A stretch of 64,000 nucleotides of DNA from Rubrivivax sp. SCN 71-131 (GCA_001724995.1 MEFD01000017.1:62440-126439); one strand, 5' to 3'; counted from the first letter of the stretch, positions 51,789 to 60,960 are shown. Translations and numbers: made by a program. The notes: generated from the sequence alone by a model not told the origin.

Positions 51789-53339
51789 CTACTTGTGTCC
51801 GCCGCCGCCGCTGGAGAAGCCGCCGAAGGAGCCTCCGCCGCTGCGCGAGCCGCTGCCGGAATCATCGTCGCTGCAGGTCTCCAGCGCGAGCAGCAGGACG
51901 ACGATGAGGACGAAGAAGAGGGTCTGGCGCCAGCCGCCCGAGGGCGTGGCGCTCAGCGGCTTCACGTCGCGGCGCAGCGCGGCGGCGTCGGTGATGCCGA
52001 AGGCCTTGGCGACGACGTCCGAGGCGATCGTGCGCCCGGCCGACCAGACCAGCTCGCCGGCGCTCTGCTCGCAGGACAGGCGACCGACCGAACCCTTGCC
52101 GCTGCCGACGTAGTCGAGCACCCGCGCCTCCTCGCCGCGGCGCACGCGCCAGTAGAACTCGCCCAGCACCCAGCTCACCTTGGCGCGGTAGCTCGCGCGC
52201 AGTTCGTAGCCGATGCCGCGCCAGCTCACGCGCTTGCCGCGTCCGGTGGGCGTGCCGGTGATCGGGCGCACCCAGCTCCAGCCGTCCTCCTCGGAGTCGA
52301 CGAGGAAGGCGAAGCCGAGCTCGCGGTGGTAGAGCAGGTACTCGCGCCAGAAGACCTGCTCCTCGTCGTCGTCCGGGTCGGGCAGGTCGCAGCGCTCCAG
52401 GTAGCCCACCACCTGCCAGGGTTCGGCCTCTTCGGTGCCCAGCGCCAGCGTCCCGCTGCGTCCCAGCGGGATCAAGGGCATCAGCCCGCCCTCGCCGGCG
52501 TTGTTCTGTGCGTAGTGCTCGAGCTCGCCGCCCACGCCCTGGGAGACGTCGGTCACCGTATGGCACTGCGGGCAGGCGATGGCCTGCGTCGTCGAGAGCC
52601 GGATCGGCAGCGCGGCGCCGCAGCCCGGGCACTCGAGGCTGCGGCCGGCGAGCGTCTTCTCGCTCGTGGCCTGCGCCATCCCGCTCATCCTCAGCTCGGC
52701 CAGTCGCACCGGGCGGCCGATCGACCAGGCCGGATGCGCGGCGTCGCTGTAATCCAGCGAGCCGACCTCGTCCTGCACGTTGCGCAACTCGGCGACGACG
52801 AACTCGCCCTGCAGCCGCGGCGCCGCGGGCAGCTCGCCCTGGGCGGCGATCAGATGGGCGCGCACGACCGAGGCAAGCGTCCACGCGCGGCCGTCGACGA
52901 CGAGCGGCTGGCCCACGGGCAGGCGCAGCGCCGCCGCGGCATCGGCCGGGGCATCGCCGGGCGAGGCGGCCTCGAAGGCGAGGACGTAGGCGCCGTTGTC
53001 CTCGCTCAGCCAGCCCGAGCGCTGCCCGCCAGGAGCGCCATCGAAGAGCGCGTGCCATTCGTTCCACGTGCCTGCGGCATAGCTGTACTGGAGCCTGCCG
53101 ACGAGCGTGAACGCCACGCCCTGGTAAGTCCCCGAGGCGCCCAGCTGCAGCGGGCTGTGGTCGTCGAAGAGCTCGGCGCTGACGCCGATGCGCCGCAGCG
53201 CCTCGCCCTCGCGCACCAGGGTGCTGCGGCAGTAGCCACAGACGGCACTGGCCGAGGCGGCGGAAGCGAACTCGACCGGCGCGCCGCAGTTGGGGCACGC
53301 GGCGCGGTAGGCGCGATGGGCGCTCGGGGGCGAGCTCAC
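51789..53339 (-). CDS. DUF4178 zinc-ribbon protein with C-terminal membrane helix
   Basis: 516 residues from GTG 53339. An N-terminal zinc ribbon ('CPNCGAPVEF' and 'CGYC') precedes a first DUF4178 unit (about residues 60-195), a second zinc ribbon ('CPGCGAALPI', 'CPQC'; about residues 235-270) and a second DUF4178 unit ('YLLYHRELGFAFLVDSEEDG'). One helix near residue 475 ('LFFVLIVVLLLALETC') anchors the C-terminus, and a Gly/Ser-rich tail 'SGGGSFGGFSSGGGG' ends the protein. Function unknown; it is between the SPFH and DUF350 genes in the same transcript. Confidence 0.88.
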   Translation of the reverse strand: MSSPPSAHRAYRAACPNCGAPVEFASAASASAVCGYCRSTLVREGEALRRIGVSAELFDDHSPLQLGASGTYQGVAFTLVGRLQYSYAAGTWNEWHALFDGAPGGQRSGWLSEDNGAYVLAFEAASPGDAPADAAAALRLPVGQPLVVDGRAWTLASVVRAHLIAAQGELPAAPRLQGEFVVAELRNVQDEVGSLDYSDAAHPAWSIGRPVRLAELRMSGMAQATSEKTLAGRSLECPGCGAALPIRLSTTQAIACPQCHTVTDVSQGVGGELEHYAQNNAGEGGLMPLIPLGRSGTLALGTEEAEPWQVVGYLERCDLPDPDDDEEQVFWREYLLYHRELGFAFLVDSEEDGWSWVRPITGTPTGRGKRVSWRGIGYELRASYRAKVSWVLGEFYWRVRRGEEARVLDYVGSGKGSVGRLSCEQSAGELVWSAGRTIASDVVAKAFGITDAAALRRDVKPLSATPSGGWRQTLFFVLIVVLLLALETCSDDDSGSGSRSGGGSFGGFSSGGGGHK

Positions 53340-53355
53340 CTCGGGCCGGGGGCGG

Positions 53356-54399
53356 CTAGACGAGCTTCTTCAGCAGTTCGGCCTTCTTGGCCGCGAACTC
53401 GTCCTCGGTCAGGATGCCCTTGGCCTTGAGTTCACCGAGCTTCTCGAGCGTGGCCATGATCTCGTCGGGCTGGATGCCCGCCGCCGCCGCCGCGCCCGGG
53501 GCCGCGGCAGGGTTGGCCGCGGCCAGCCCGCCCTGCAGCTGCTGCGCCATCACCTGGCCCAGGGCGACGCCCGCGCCCAGGCCCATCGCATCACCGACCA
53601 CACCGCCGCCGCCACCGGCCGCGGCTTCGGCAAATTTCGGGATCGCCTGCGCCGTCTGGTACTGCATGAACTTGCCCATGTCGCCGCCGACCATGCCCAT
53701 GCCGATCTTCTGGTCGAGCACCTTCTGCAGTTCCTCGGGCAGGCTCAGGTTCTGCACCGTCACCGATTCGAGTACGAGGCCGAGCTTGGCGAACTCGGGC
53801 GCGGTGACCTCCTTCAACTGCGTCGCGAACTCGACCTGGTTGGCCGCGAGGTCGAGGAAGGGCACGCCGCTGGCGGCCACCGCGTCGCTGATGTGCTGCA
53901 GCATGAGCGCGCGCAACTGGCCGTCGATGTCGTCGACCGTGTAGCGCTCGCGCGTGCCCGAGACGCTGGTGTGAAAGAGCTTGGGCTCGCCGATGCGCCA
54001 GGCGTAGTTGCCGAAGGCGCGCAGGCGCACGGCGCCGAAGTCCTTGTCGCGGATCGTCACCGGCTGGCTCGTGCCCCACTTGCGGTCGAGCTGCTGGCGC
54101 GTGCTGAAGAAGTAGACGTCGCTCTTGAACGGGCTCTGGAACAGCTTGTCCCAGTTCTTCAGGTAGGTGAGGACGGGCAGCGTCTGCGTCGTCAGCTTGT
54201 ACATGCCCGGGCCGAAGACGTCGGCCACCTGGCCCTCGTTGACGAAGACGGCCACCTGGCTCTCGCGCACGGTGAGCGAGGCGCCGTACTGGATCTCATT
54301 GCCCGCCATCGGGTAGCGCCAGCCGAGCATGCCGTCGCCGCTCTCGGTCCACTCGAGGATGTCGATGAACTGCTTCTTGATGAAATCCATCAGCGCCAT
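53356..54399 (-). CDS. SPFH-domain protein with C-terminal SHOCT domain (YdjI-like)
   Basis: 347 residues. The SPFH/band-7-like region begins 'DILEWTESGDGMLGWRYPM' and includes 'SLTVRESQVAVFVNEGQVAD', as in the virion-core-protein/YdjI group. Residues 255-300 form an Ala/Gly-rich linker. The C-terminus 'LEKLGELKAKGILTEDEFAA' is a SHOCT oligomerisation motif. Such proteins form membrane-associated scaffolds or recruit stress factors. First gene of the SPFH-DUF4178-DUF350-aminopropyltransferase-FAD oxidase transcript. Confidence 0.9.
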   Translation of the reverse strand: MALMDFIKKQFIDILEWTESGDGMLGWRYPMAGNEIQYGASLTVRESQVAVFVNEGQVADVFGPGMYKLTTQTLPVLTYLKNWDKLFQSPFKSDVYFFSTRQQLDRKWGTSQPVTIRDKDFGAVRLRAFGNYAWRIGEPKLFHTSVSGTRERYTVDDIDGQLRALMLQHISDAVAASGVPFLDLAANQVEFATQLKEVTAPEFAKLGLVLESVTVQNLSLPEELQKVLDQKIGMGMVGGDMGKFMQYQTAQAIPKFAEAAAGGGGGVVGDAMGLGAGVALGQVMAQQLQGGLAAANPAAAPGAAAAAGIQPDEIMATLEKLGELKAKGILTEDEFAAKKAELLKKLV

Positions 54400-54552
54400 C
54401 GCGTTCTCCCGCTCGACTGCGCCCGGGCTTCGGGCGCGCCGAATAATACGCGCCGCTTGGGGCCGGCTGCGGTGCTGCGAGGCCCGCTGCGCGCCCCAAC
54501 CTACAATGGCCGCCGCCGCGCCGACCGCTCTCCAGGGCTGCCGACGCGGTCA

Positions 54553-54645
54553 TCCGCTGGGGGTGTTGGCGCGGCCGCAGGGCCGGTGCCGACTGAGAGA
54601 GTCCCTTCGAACCTGATTGAGGTAATCCTCGCGCAGGGAAGCACG
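54553..54645 (+). promoter_or_regulatory. TPP (thi-box) riboswitch
   Basis: Conserved elements appear in order: CTGGGGGTG, CTGAGAGAG (54593-54601), CCCTTCGAACCTGAT (54603-54617), GGTAAT, and GCGCAGGGAAGC (54631-54642). These match the thi-box consensus of the thiamine-pyrophosphate aptamer. The next start codon is about 85 bases downstream (54730), so it controls the thiamine-binding protein gene. It fills most of the 330-base gap between that gene and the divergent SPFH gene. Confidence 0.93.
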
Positions 54646-54729
54646 TTCGGTGGCTCGACGGCATTCTCTTTCTCGTGCCGGCAAAGCAGCCCCTGACGCT
54701 CGCCGACCTGCCATCTGCAAGAGTTGCAC

Positions 54730-55176
54730 ATGGCACATTCATCGCTGCGGCGTGCGCGCCGCCTTCGCCTTTCGCTCCTGTGGCTGCCGCTCCTGGCCGG
54801 TGGCGCCGGCTGGGCGCAGCAGGCGTCGCCCCAGGCCTTGCCGCAAAAGCCCGCGGCCGCCGCGCCGGCTCCGGGCCGGCACATGATCGCGGAGATCCAG
54901 GTCATCCCGCGTCCGGCGGGCACCGCCGAGGACCGCTACAAGCATGTCGACGCCGCCATCGCCGTCATCCAGGCCTCGGGCCTGCGTTACGAAGTGCACG
55001 GCCTGGGCACCATCGTCGAAGGGTCACCGGAGAAGATCTGGCCGCTGCTGCAGGCTGTCCACCAGGCGACCCTGGACGCCGGCGCCGAACGCACGCTGAG
55101 CCTGATCAAGGTCTCCGGCGCGGCGCAGGCCGGCGGACCGCGCGTCGAAGACCTGGTGGGCAAGTTCCGGAAGTAG
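54730..55176 (+). CDS. MTH1187-family thiamine-binding protein with N-terminal export signal
   Basis: 148 residues from ATG 54730 (AAGAG seven bases upstream; TTG 54724 possible). The family core of about 97 residues begins at 'MIAEIQVIPRPAGTAEDRYK' and includes 'YEVHGLGTIVEGSPEKIWPL', as in MTH1187/YkoF-like thiamine-binding proteins. Ahead of it is 'RLRLSLLWLPLLAGGAGWAQ', a standard Sec signal peptide with an Ala-Gln cleavage site. Normal members are about 100 residues and cytosolic. The TPP riboswitch upstream supports a thiamine role. It could be a periplasmic thiamine-capture protein; no transporter gene is adjacent. Confidence 0.85.
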   Translation: MAHSSLRRARRLRLSLLWLPLLAGGAGWAQQASPQALPQKPAAAAPAPGRHMIAEIQVIPRPAGTAEDRYKHVDAAIAVIQASGLRYEVHGLGTIVEGSPEKIWPLLQAVHQATLDAGAERTLSLIKVSGAAQAGGPRVEDLVGKFRK

Positions 55177-55197
55177 GCGACCTCGCGCCGCTGCCGC

Positions 55198-56010
55198 TCA
55201 GCCGGCGGCGAAGATCCGCCGGTGCGCCAGCGCCGGCAGCTGCGCGCGCACCTGGGCGATGCGCGCGAGGTCCAGCTCGGCCAGCGCCGGGCCCGGCCCT
55301 TCCTCGCGGCACGCCAGCACCTCGCCCCAGGGGTCGACGATCATGCTGTGGCCCCAGGTGCGGCGGCCGTTCTCGTGGCGGCCGCCCTGCGCGGCGGCGA
55401 GCACGTAGCACTGGTTCTCGACCGCGCGCGCGCGCAGCAGCAGCTCCCAGTGCTTCTCGCCCGTGGTGTGGGTGAAGGCCGCGGGCACGACGAGCAGGTC
55501 GCAGGGCGGCTGCATCAGCGCGCGGTAGAGCTCGGGGAAGCGCAGGTCGTAGCAGATCGACAGGCCCACGCGCAGCGCGCCGGCCTGCAGCGCCACCGGC
55601 ACGCTGCCGGCCTCGAGCGTGCGACCCTCGTCGTAGCGCTCGCTTCCCTGCGCGAAGGCGAAGAGGTGCATCTTGTCGTAGCGCGCCGCCTGCCGGCCCT
55701 CGGGGTCGAAGACGAGGCAGGCGTTGCGCACGTGCGCGGCGTCGCCACCGGCCAGCGGCAGCGTGCCGCCGACGAGCCACAGCCCATGCTCGCGCGCGGC
55801 CTGCGCCAGCATCGCCTGGATCGGTCCCGCGCCGGGCTGCTCGGCGATCGCCAGCTTGTCGTCGTCGCGCCGGCCCATGAGGCAGAAGTACTCGGGCAGC
55901 GCCACGAGCCGGGCGCCGGCGGCCGCAGCCTGCGCGATGAGCGCGCGTGCGGCGTCGAGGTTGCCCTCGCGTTCGGTGCCCGAGACCATCTGCAAGGCGG
56001 CGATCTTCAT
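55198..56010 (-). CDS. carbon-nitrogen hydrolase of the Nit1/deaminated-glutathione amidase family
   Basis: 270 residues from ATG 56010. The catalytic triad is present: Glu in 'LVALPEYFCLMGRRDDDK', Lys in 'RYDKMHLFAF' and Cys in 'LSICYDLRFPELYRAL'. Nit1-type enzymes repair glutathione deaminated by transaminases. Another omega-amidase role is possible. It converges with the thiamine-binding protein gene (21 bases between stops) and is divergent from glnE. Confidence 0.92.
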   Translation of the reverse strand: MKIAALQMVSGTEREGNLDAARALIAQAAAAGARLVALPEYFCLMGRRDDDKLAIAEQPGAGPIQAMLAQAAREHGLWLVGGTLPLAGGDAAHVRNACLVFDPEGRQAARYDKMHLFAFAQGSERYDEGRTLEAGSVPVALQAGALRVGLSICYDLRFPELYRALMQPPCDLLVVPAAFTHTTGEKHWELLLRARAVENQCYVLAAAQGGRHENGRRTWGHSMIVDPWGEVLACREEGPGPALAELDLARIAQVRAQLPALAHRRIFAAG

Positions 56011-56110
56011 GCGGGCATTCTCGTGCAGCCGCGCGCGCAGCGGGCGCTTGGGCAGAATCGCCAGTCGCACCGCCCTCGTGTCGGCGGTGGCGATGGAGGG
56101 CTTTCGAACG

Positions 56111-58834
56111 ATGGACCCGCAGCCTGCGGCGCGCGCCGGGCACAGCCGCTTCGTGCAGCGCGTGCGGCGCCGCTACGCCGCCGAGCGCGCCTGGCTGGCC
56201 GCGGGAGTTCCCGACGCGGCCGGCATCGCGACGCTGGTCGACGCGCTGCAGCAGGGCGGGCGAGCGCTGCCCGCGGCGCTGCGCGTGGCGCGCCAGCTCG
56301 TGCTCGAGCGCCTGGTGGAGGTGGACGTCGAGCAGGGCGCGGCGCTGACGGCGATCACCGGCGCGATGACCGACCTCGCCGAGTTCGTGCTCGATCGCGC
56401 GCTGACGCAGGCGCTGGCCGAGGCCGACGCCCGCCACGGCGTGCCGCGCGATGCGGCGGGGCAGCGCATCGACTTCTGGATCGTCGGCATGGGCAAGCTC
56501 GGCGGGCGCGAGCTCAACGTCTCCTCCGACATCGACCTGGTCTACGTCTACGAGGACGAGGGCCACACCGACGGCCCGCGGCCGGTGTCGGCACACGAGT
56601 ACTTCGCGGGCGTGGCGCGGCGCCTCTACGCGCTCGTCGGCGAGACCGTCGAGGACGGCTTCGTCTTTCGCGTCGACCTCGCGCTGCGTCCGCACGGCAA
56701 CTCCGGGCCGACGGTGTGCAGCCTGCAGATGTTGGAGGCGTACTTCCAGGCGCAGGGGCGCGAGTGGGAGCGCTTCGCCTGGCTGAAGAGCCGCGTCGTC
56801 GCGCCGCGCGCGGCCGTGCAGGGCGCACGCGCGCGCGCGCTGCGTCAGCTCGTCACGCCCTTCGTCTACCGGCGCTATCTGGACTACGGCGTCTTCGAGG
56901 GCCTGCGCCAGTTGCACCGCAAGATCCGCGACGAGGCGCAGCGCCGCGCCGCCGGCCGGCCGGAGCGCGCCAACGACGTCAAGCTCTCGCGCGGGGGCAT
57001 CCGCGAGATCGAGTTCATCGTGCAATTGATGCAGGTCGTGCGCGGCGGCCAGTTTCCGGAGCTGCGCACGCGCTCCACGCAGCGCGCCCTGCAACGCCTG
57101 GTCGAAGGCGCGCTGATCAAGCCCGAGACCGGCCAGGCGCTGGCCGGGGCCTACGACTTCCTGCGCCGCGTCGAGCATCGCATCCAGTACCTCGACGACC
57201 AGCAGACGCACCTGCTGCCGGCCGCCGACGCCGACCTGGCGTGGATCGGCGCCAGCCTGGGGCTGGCCTGCCGCGACGATGCCTGCCTGCTGCTGCAGCG
57301 CCTGGGCGAAGTGCGCGAGCTCGTCGCCGAGGAGTTCGACGCCCTGCTCGGCGAAGGGCGCAGCGCGCCCGCGCGCGATGCAGGCTGCCGCAGCTGCGGC
57401 AGCGGTCCGCAGGCCATCGACAGCGCGGCGCTGCACGAGGGCCTGCCCGCCGAGCTGGCCGAGCGCGTGCGCGCCTTCGCCGCGCAGCCGCGCGTGCAGG
57501 CGCTGCGCGAGGAGACGCGGCTGCGCATGGGGCGGCTGGTGGCGCGCGCGGCGCAGGTGCTGCAGCGCGGCGACTGCAGCCTGCAGGGGGCGTTGCGCTT
57601 CGTCGACTGGATGGAGCGGCTGCTGCGGCGCGAGAGCTATCTGGCGCTGCTGCTGGAGCAGCCCGGCGTGCTGCTGCGCCTGCTGCGGCTGCTGGGGCTG
57701 GCGCGCTGGCCGATGCAGTACCTGATGCGCCATCCCGCGGTGATCGACGAGCTCGCCGACACGCCGCTGCTGGGCCAGCGCCTGGACCGCGAAGCCTTCG
57801 TGCTCGAGCTCGACGAGCGGCGCGCGGCCTGGGCGCGCGCCGGCGAGGCCGACGAGGAGCGGCTGCTCGACGCGCTGCGCCACGCGCACCACGCCGAAGT
57901 CTTCCGCACGCTGGTGCGCGATGTCGAGGGCAAGCTGACGGTGGAGCAGGTCGCCGACGAGCTCTCGGCGCTGGCCGACGCGGTGCTCGACACCGCGCTG
58001 CGCTGGGCCTGGAGCCTGCACGGCAAGCGCCACCGCGAGGACTGCGGCCTGGCCATCGTCGCCTACGGCAAGCTGGGCGGCAAGGAGCTCGGCTACGGCA
58101 GCGACCTCGACGTCGTCTTCCTCTACGACGATGCCGACGAACCCGACCTCGATCGCGCGCAGGAGGTCTACGGCGGCTTCGTGCGCAAGATCATCACCTG
58201 GCTCACGGTGCGCACCGGTGCCGGCGAGCTGTTCGACATCGACACCGCGCTGCGACCGAACGGCAACTCGGGCCTGCTGGTGACCTCGATCTCGGCCTTC
58301 GAGGCCTACCAGGCCGGGCGCGGCAGCAACACCGCCTGGACCTGGGAGCACCAGGCGATCACGCGGGCGCGCTTCGCCGCCGGCTGCACGCGCGTGGCGC
58401 CGCGCTTCGAGGCTGCGCGGCGCGCCGTGCTGACCGCCGCGCGCGACGCCGCTGCGCTGCGCGAGCAGGTGCGCGCAATGCGCGACAAGCTGCGCGCGGC
58501 GCGTGCGGTGCCGGCCGGGCGCTTCGACGCCAAGCACAGCGCCGGCGGCATGCTCGACGTCGAGTTCGCGGTGCAGTTCCTGGTGCTGGCACATGCGGCC
58601 AGGCACCCGCAGTTGCTGGACAACGCCGGCAACATCGCGCTGCTGCAGCGTGCCGAGGCCGCCGGCCTGCTGCCCGCGGGCATGGGTGGCGCTGCCGCCG
58701 ACGCCTACCGCGAGCTGCGCCGCGCGCAGCACCAGGCGCGGCTGGACGAGCAGCCGACGCAGTTCGAGCCCGAGCGTCTGGCGCGCGAGCGTGACGCGGT
58801 GCTCGCGCTGTGGACCGCGGTGTTCGGCGCCTGA
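56111..58834 (+). CDS. glnE: glutamine synthetase adenylyltransferase/deadenylylase
   Basis: 907 residues from ATG 56111. Two nucleotidyltransferase domains are intact: N-terminal deadenylylase with 'VGMGKLGGRELNVSSDIDLV' and C-terminal adenylylase with 'AYGKLGGKELGYGSDLDVVF'. Each is followed by a GlnD-PII-uridylyltransferase-like helical domain ('LSRGGIREIEFIVQLMQVV'; 'SAGGMLDVEFAVQFLVLA'). It switches glutamine synthetase off and on with nitrogen status, under PII control. Slightly shorter than E. coli GlnE (946). It is divergent from the amidase gene. Confidence 0.95.
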   Translation: MDPQPAARAGHSRFVQRVRRRYAAERAWLAAGVPDAAGIATLVDALQQGGRALPAALRVARQLVLERLVEVDVEQGAALTAITGAMTDLAEFVLDRALTQALAEADARHGVPRDAAGQRIDFWIVGMGKLGGRELNVSSDIDLVYVYEDEGHTDGPRPVSAHEYFAGVARRLYALVGETVEDGFVFRVDLALRPHGNSGPTVCSLQMLEAYFQAQGREWERFAWLKSRVVAPRAAVQGARARALRQLVTPFVYRRYLDYGVFEGLRQLHRKIRDEAQRRAAGRPERANDVKLSRGGIREIEFIVQLMQVVRGGQFPELRTRSTQRALQRLVEGALIKPETGQALAGAYDFLRRVEHRIQYLDDQQTHLLPAADADLAWIGASLGLACRDDACLLLQRLGEVRELVAEEFDALLGEGRSAPARDAGCRSCGSGPQAIDSAALHEGLPAELAERVRAFAAQPRVQALREETRLRMGRLVARAAQVLQRGDCSLQGALRFVDWMERLLRRESYLALLLEQPGVLLRLLRLLGLARWPMQYLMRHPAVIDELADTPLLGQRLDREAFVLELDERRAAWARAGEADEERLLDALRHAHHAEVFRTLVRDVEGKLTVEQVADELSALADAVLDTALRWAWSLHGKRHREDCGLAIVAYGKLGGKELGYGSDLDVVFLYDDADEPDLDRAQEVYGGFVRKIITWLTVRTGAGELFDIDTALRPNGNSGLLVTSISAFEAYQAGRGSNTAWTWEHQAITRARFAAGCTRVAPRFEAARRAVLTAARDAAALREQVRAMRDKLRAARAVPAGRFDAKHSAGGMLDVEFAVQFLVLAHAARHPQLLDNAGNIALLQRAEAAGLLPAGMGGAAADAYRELRRAQHQARLDEQPTQFEPERLARERDAVLALWTAVFGA

Positions 58835-58876
58835 TGCGCAAGTGCCCCGCCGCCGTGCCGTTGCGGGGCTCCGACG

Positions 58877-59785
58877 ATGAGCGATGACCGCAAGGACCGG
58901 CTCGATGGCCTGGCCGTCGCGCTGCTGCTGACCTGCTGCGCCCTCTGGGGCATCAATCAGGTGGCGATGAAGGTGGCGCTGGCCGAGATCCCGCCGCTGA
59001 CGCAATCGGCGCTGCGCTCGGCCGTCGCGGGGCTGCTGCTGTGGGGCTGGTCCCTCGCGCGCGGCATTGCGCTCGTGCAGCGTGACGGCACGCTGCGTGC
59101 CGGCGTGCTCGCCGGACTGCTGTTCGCCTTGGAATTCGGCTGCATGTTCGTCGGTCTGCAGGTCACGACCGCCTCGCGCATGATCGTCTTCATCTACCTC
59201 GCGCCGTTCGTCGTCGCCGCGGGCATGCCGCTCATCAGCCGCAGCGAGCGCCTGGACGCGATGCAGGGTCTGGGCCTGACGGTGGCCTTTGCCGGCGTGG
59301 TCTGGGCCTTCGCGGAGGGGCTGGGCGCCAGCCGGGGCTCGACGCAGTGGCGAGGCGACCTGCTGGGCATCGCGGCTGCGGTGCTCTGGGGCGCGACCAC
59401 GCTGGTGCTGCGCGGCAGCCGGCTCGCCGCCGCGGCGCCGGAGAAGACGCTGCTCTACCAGCTCGCCGTCTCGGGCCCGGCACTGGGTGCTGCCGCGCTG
59501 CTGGCCGGCGAGACCTGGCCGGCACGCGTGGGCGCGCTCGCCTGGGCGGCGCTGGGCTTCCAGACGCTGGTGGTGACCTTTGCCAGCTACCTGGTGTGGT
59601 TCTGGCTCATCCGCCACTACCCGGCGACGCGCATCTCCGCCTTCACGCTGCTGACGCCGGTCTTCGGCCTGCTGGCCGGCGTCGGCCTGCTCGGCGAACC
59701 CGTGACCTCGCGCCTGGTGGTGGCGCTGGCGGCGGTGTCCTGCGGCATCGCGCTCGTCAATCGCGTCGGCCGGCGCGCGGCCTGA
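58877..59785 (+). CDS. EamA-family DMT transporter
   Basis: 302 residues with ten membrane helices in two EamA halves. Examples: 'LAVALLLTCCALWGINQVAM' in the first half and 'WRGDLLGIAAAVLWGATTLV' in the second. 'ITRPLALLGE'-type end is seen as 'TPVFGLLAGVGLLGEPVTSR'. Family members export amino acids or other metabolites. Substrate not predictable. The gene follows glnE by 42 bases on the same strand and ends in a long hairpin shared with convergent corA. Confidence 0.92.
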   Translation: MSDDRKDRLDGLAVALLLTCCALWGINQVAMKVALAEIPPLTQSALRSAVAGLLLWGWSLARGIALVQRDGTLRAGVLAGLLFALEFGCMFVGLQVTTASRMIVFIYLAPFVVAAGMPLISRSERLDAMQGLGLTVAFAGVVWAFAEGLGASRGSTQWRGDLLGIAAAVLWGATTLVLRGSRLAAAAPEKTLLYQLAVSGPALGAAALLAGETWPARVGALAWAALGFQTLVVTFASYLVWFWLIRHYPATRISAFTLLTPVFGLLAGVGLLGEPVTSRLVVALAAVSCGIALVNRVGRRAA

Positions 59786-59820
59786 TCGGCGCGCGGAACT
59801 TTTCGCCCGCGCGGCCGATC
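59784..59820. terminator. long hairpin between convergent EamA and corA genes
   Basis: GATCGGC-GCGCGG (59784-59796) pairs with CCGCGC-g-GCCGATC (59807-59820) with one bulged base and a ten-base loop. It begins at the EamA stop codon. No T run follows on either strand, so it may block RNA decay or transcription only weakly. Confidence 0.5.
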
Positions 59821-59890
59821 AGAGCATCCACTGTCAGGTTTTCGCTGCTGTGCGGTCCGGCGGCCACGGTCGCCGGAATCTCCGGGTGGT

Positions 59891-59914
59891 TCTCCTCCTC
59901 CTCCTCCCTCCCTC
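59891..59914. repeat. polypyrimidine tract with CTC repeats
   Basis: The plus strand reads TCTCCTCCTCCTCC then CTCCCTCCCTCG, with a CTC/CCT triplet repeated about four times and only pyrimidines until 59913. It lies downstream of both convergent genes, in 203 bases without a gene (59786-59988), so no coding role is expected. I see nothing else in that interval besides the hairpin. Confidence 0.7.
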
Positions 59915-59988
59915 GTTCGCCCGGAGGCGCCGCACGGCAGTCCTTTCTGCCCGGGCCGGCCCTGCGCCGCCCGCTGCGTCTGCTGCGT

Positions 59989-60960
59989 CTACTTCTTGAG
60001 CCAGCCCTTGCGGCGGAAGTAGACAAAGGGCGCGATCACCGAGGAGAGCATCAGCGCCAGCGCCATCGGATAGCCCCAGGGCTTGTCGAGCTCGGGCATG
60101 AAGCGGAAGTTCATGCCGTAGATGCTGGCGATCAGCGTCGGCGGCAGCAGCGCGACGCTGGCCACGGAAAAGATCTTGATGATCTTGTTCTGGTTGATGT
60201 TGACGAAGCCGACCGTCGCGTCGAGCAGGAAGTTCATCTTGTCGAACAGGAAGGCGGTGTGCGAATCGAGCGAGTCGATGTCGCGCATGATCTGCCGCGC
60301 CTGCTCGAACTGCTCGGCGTCGAGCATCCGGCTGCGCATCATGAAGCTCAGCGCCCGTCGCGTGTCCATCATGTTGCGGCGGATGCGGCCGTTCAAGTCC
60401 TCCTCGCGCGCGATCGCCGCCAGCGCCTCGCCGGCGGTGGCGTCGTCCACGCTCTGGCGCAGCACGCGGGCGCTCACCTGCTCGAGGCTGTCGTAGATGC
60501 CCTCCAGCGCATCGGCCGAGTATTCGGCGTCGGCGTCGAAGAGGCTCAGCAGCACGTCCTTGGCGTCCTCGATCAGCGCCGGGATGCGCCGCGCGCGCAG
60601 GCGCAGCAGGCGGAACACCGGCAGGTCCTCGTCGTGGATCGAGAACAGCACGTTGTCCAGCAGGATGAAGGCCACGCGCACGTTGCGGCTGGGCGTGCGG
60701 TCGTCGCCTTCGATGAGGAAGTCCGAGCGGATGTGCAGCTCGCCGTTGTCCTCCTCGTAGAAGCGCGCCGACTCCTCGATGTCCTCGTCGACCGCGTCCT
60801 GCGGGATGGTGAGGCCAAAGCGTGCGGCGATCCAGCCCTTCTCCTCGACGCTGGGCTCCTCGAGGTCGACCCAGATCGGCTGCACGCGGGCCAGCGCCTC
60901 GGGGTCGCCGATCTCCTCCTGGAACAGCCGGCCGTTGACCAGCGAAAAGACGTTGAGCAT
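59989..60960 (-). CDS. corA: magnesium/cobalt transporter CorA
   Basis: 323 residues from ATG 60960. The large cytosolic funnel is followed by two C-terminal helices; the first ends in the family signature GMN in 'IASIYGMNFRFMPELDKP' and the second is 'GYPMALALMLSSVIAPFVYF'. The C-terminus 'YFRRKGWLKK' is typical. CorA is a pentameric Mg2+ channel. The upstream 268 bases (60961-61228) to the divergent phosphatase gene contain no gene I can support and no recognisable Mg2+ riboswitch. Confidence 0.95.
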   Translation of the reverse strand: MLNVFSLVNGRLFQEEIGDPEALARVQPIWVDLEEPSVEEKGWIAARFGLTIPQDAVDEDIEESARFYEEDNGELHIRSDFLIEGDDRTPSRNVRVAFILLDNVLFSIHDEDLPVFRLLRLRARRIPALIEDAKDVLLSLFDADAEYSADALEGIYDSLEQVSARVLRQSVDDATAGEALAAIAREEDLNGRIRRNMMDTRRALSFMMRSRMLDAEQFEQARQIMRDIDSLDSHTAFLFDKMNFLLDATVGFVNINQNKIIKIFSVASVALLPPTLIASIYGMNFRFMPELDKPWGYPMALALMLSSVIAPFVYFRRKGWLKK

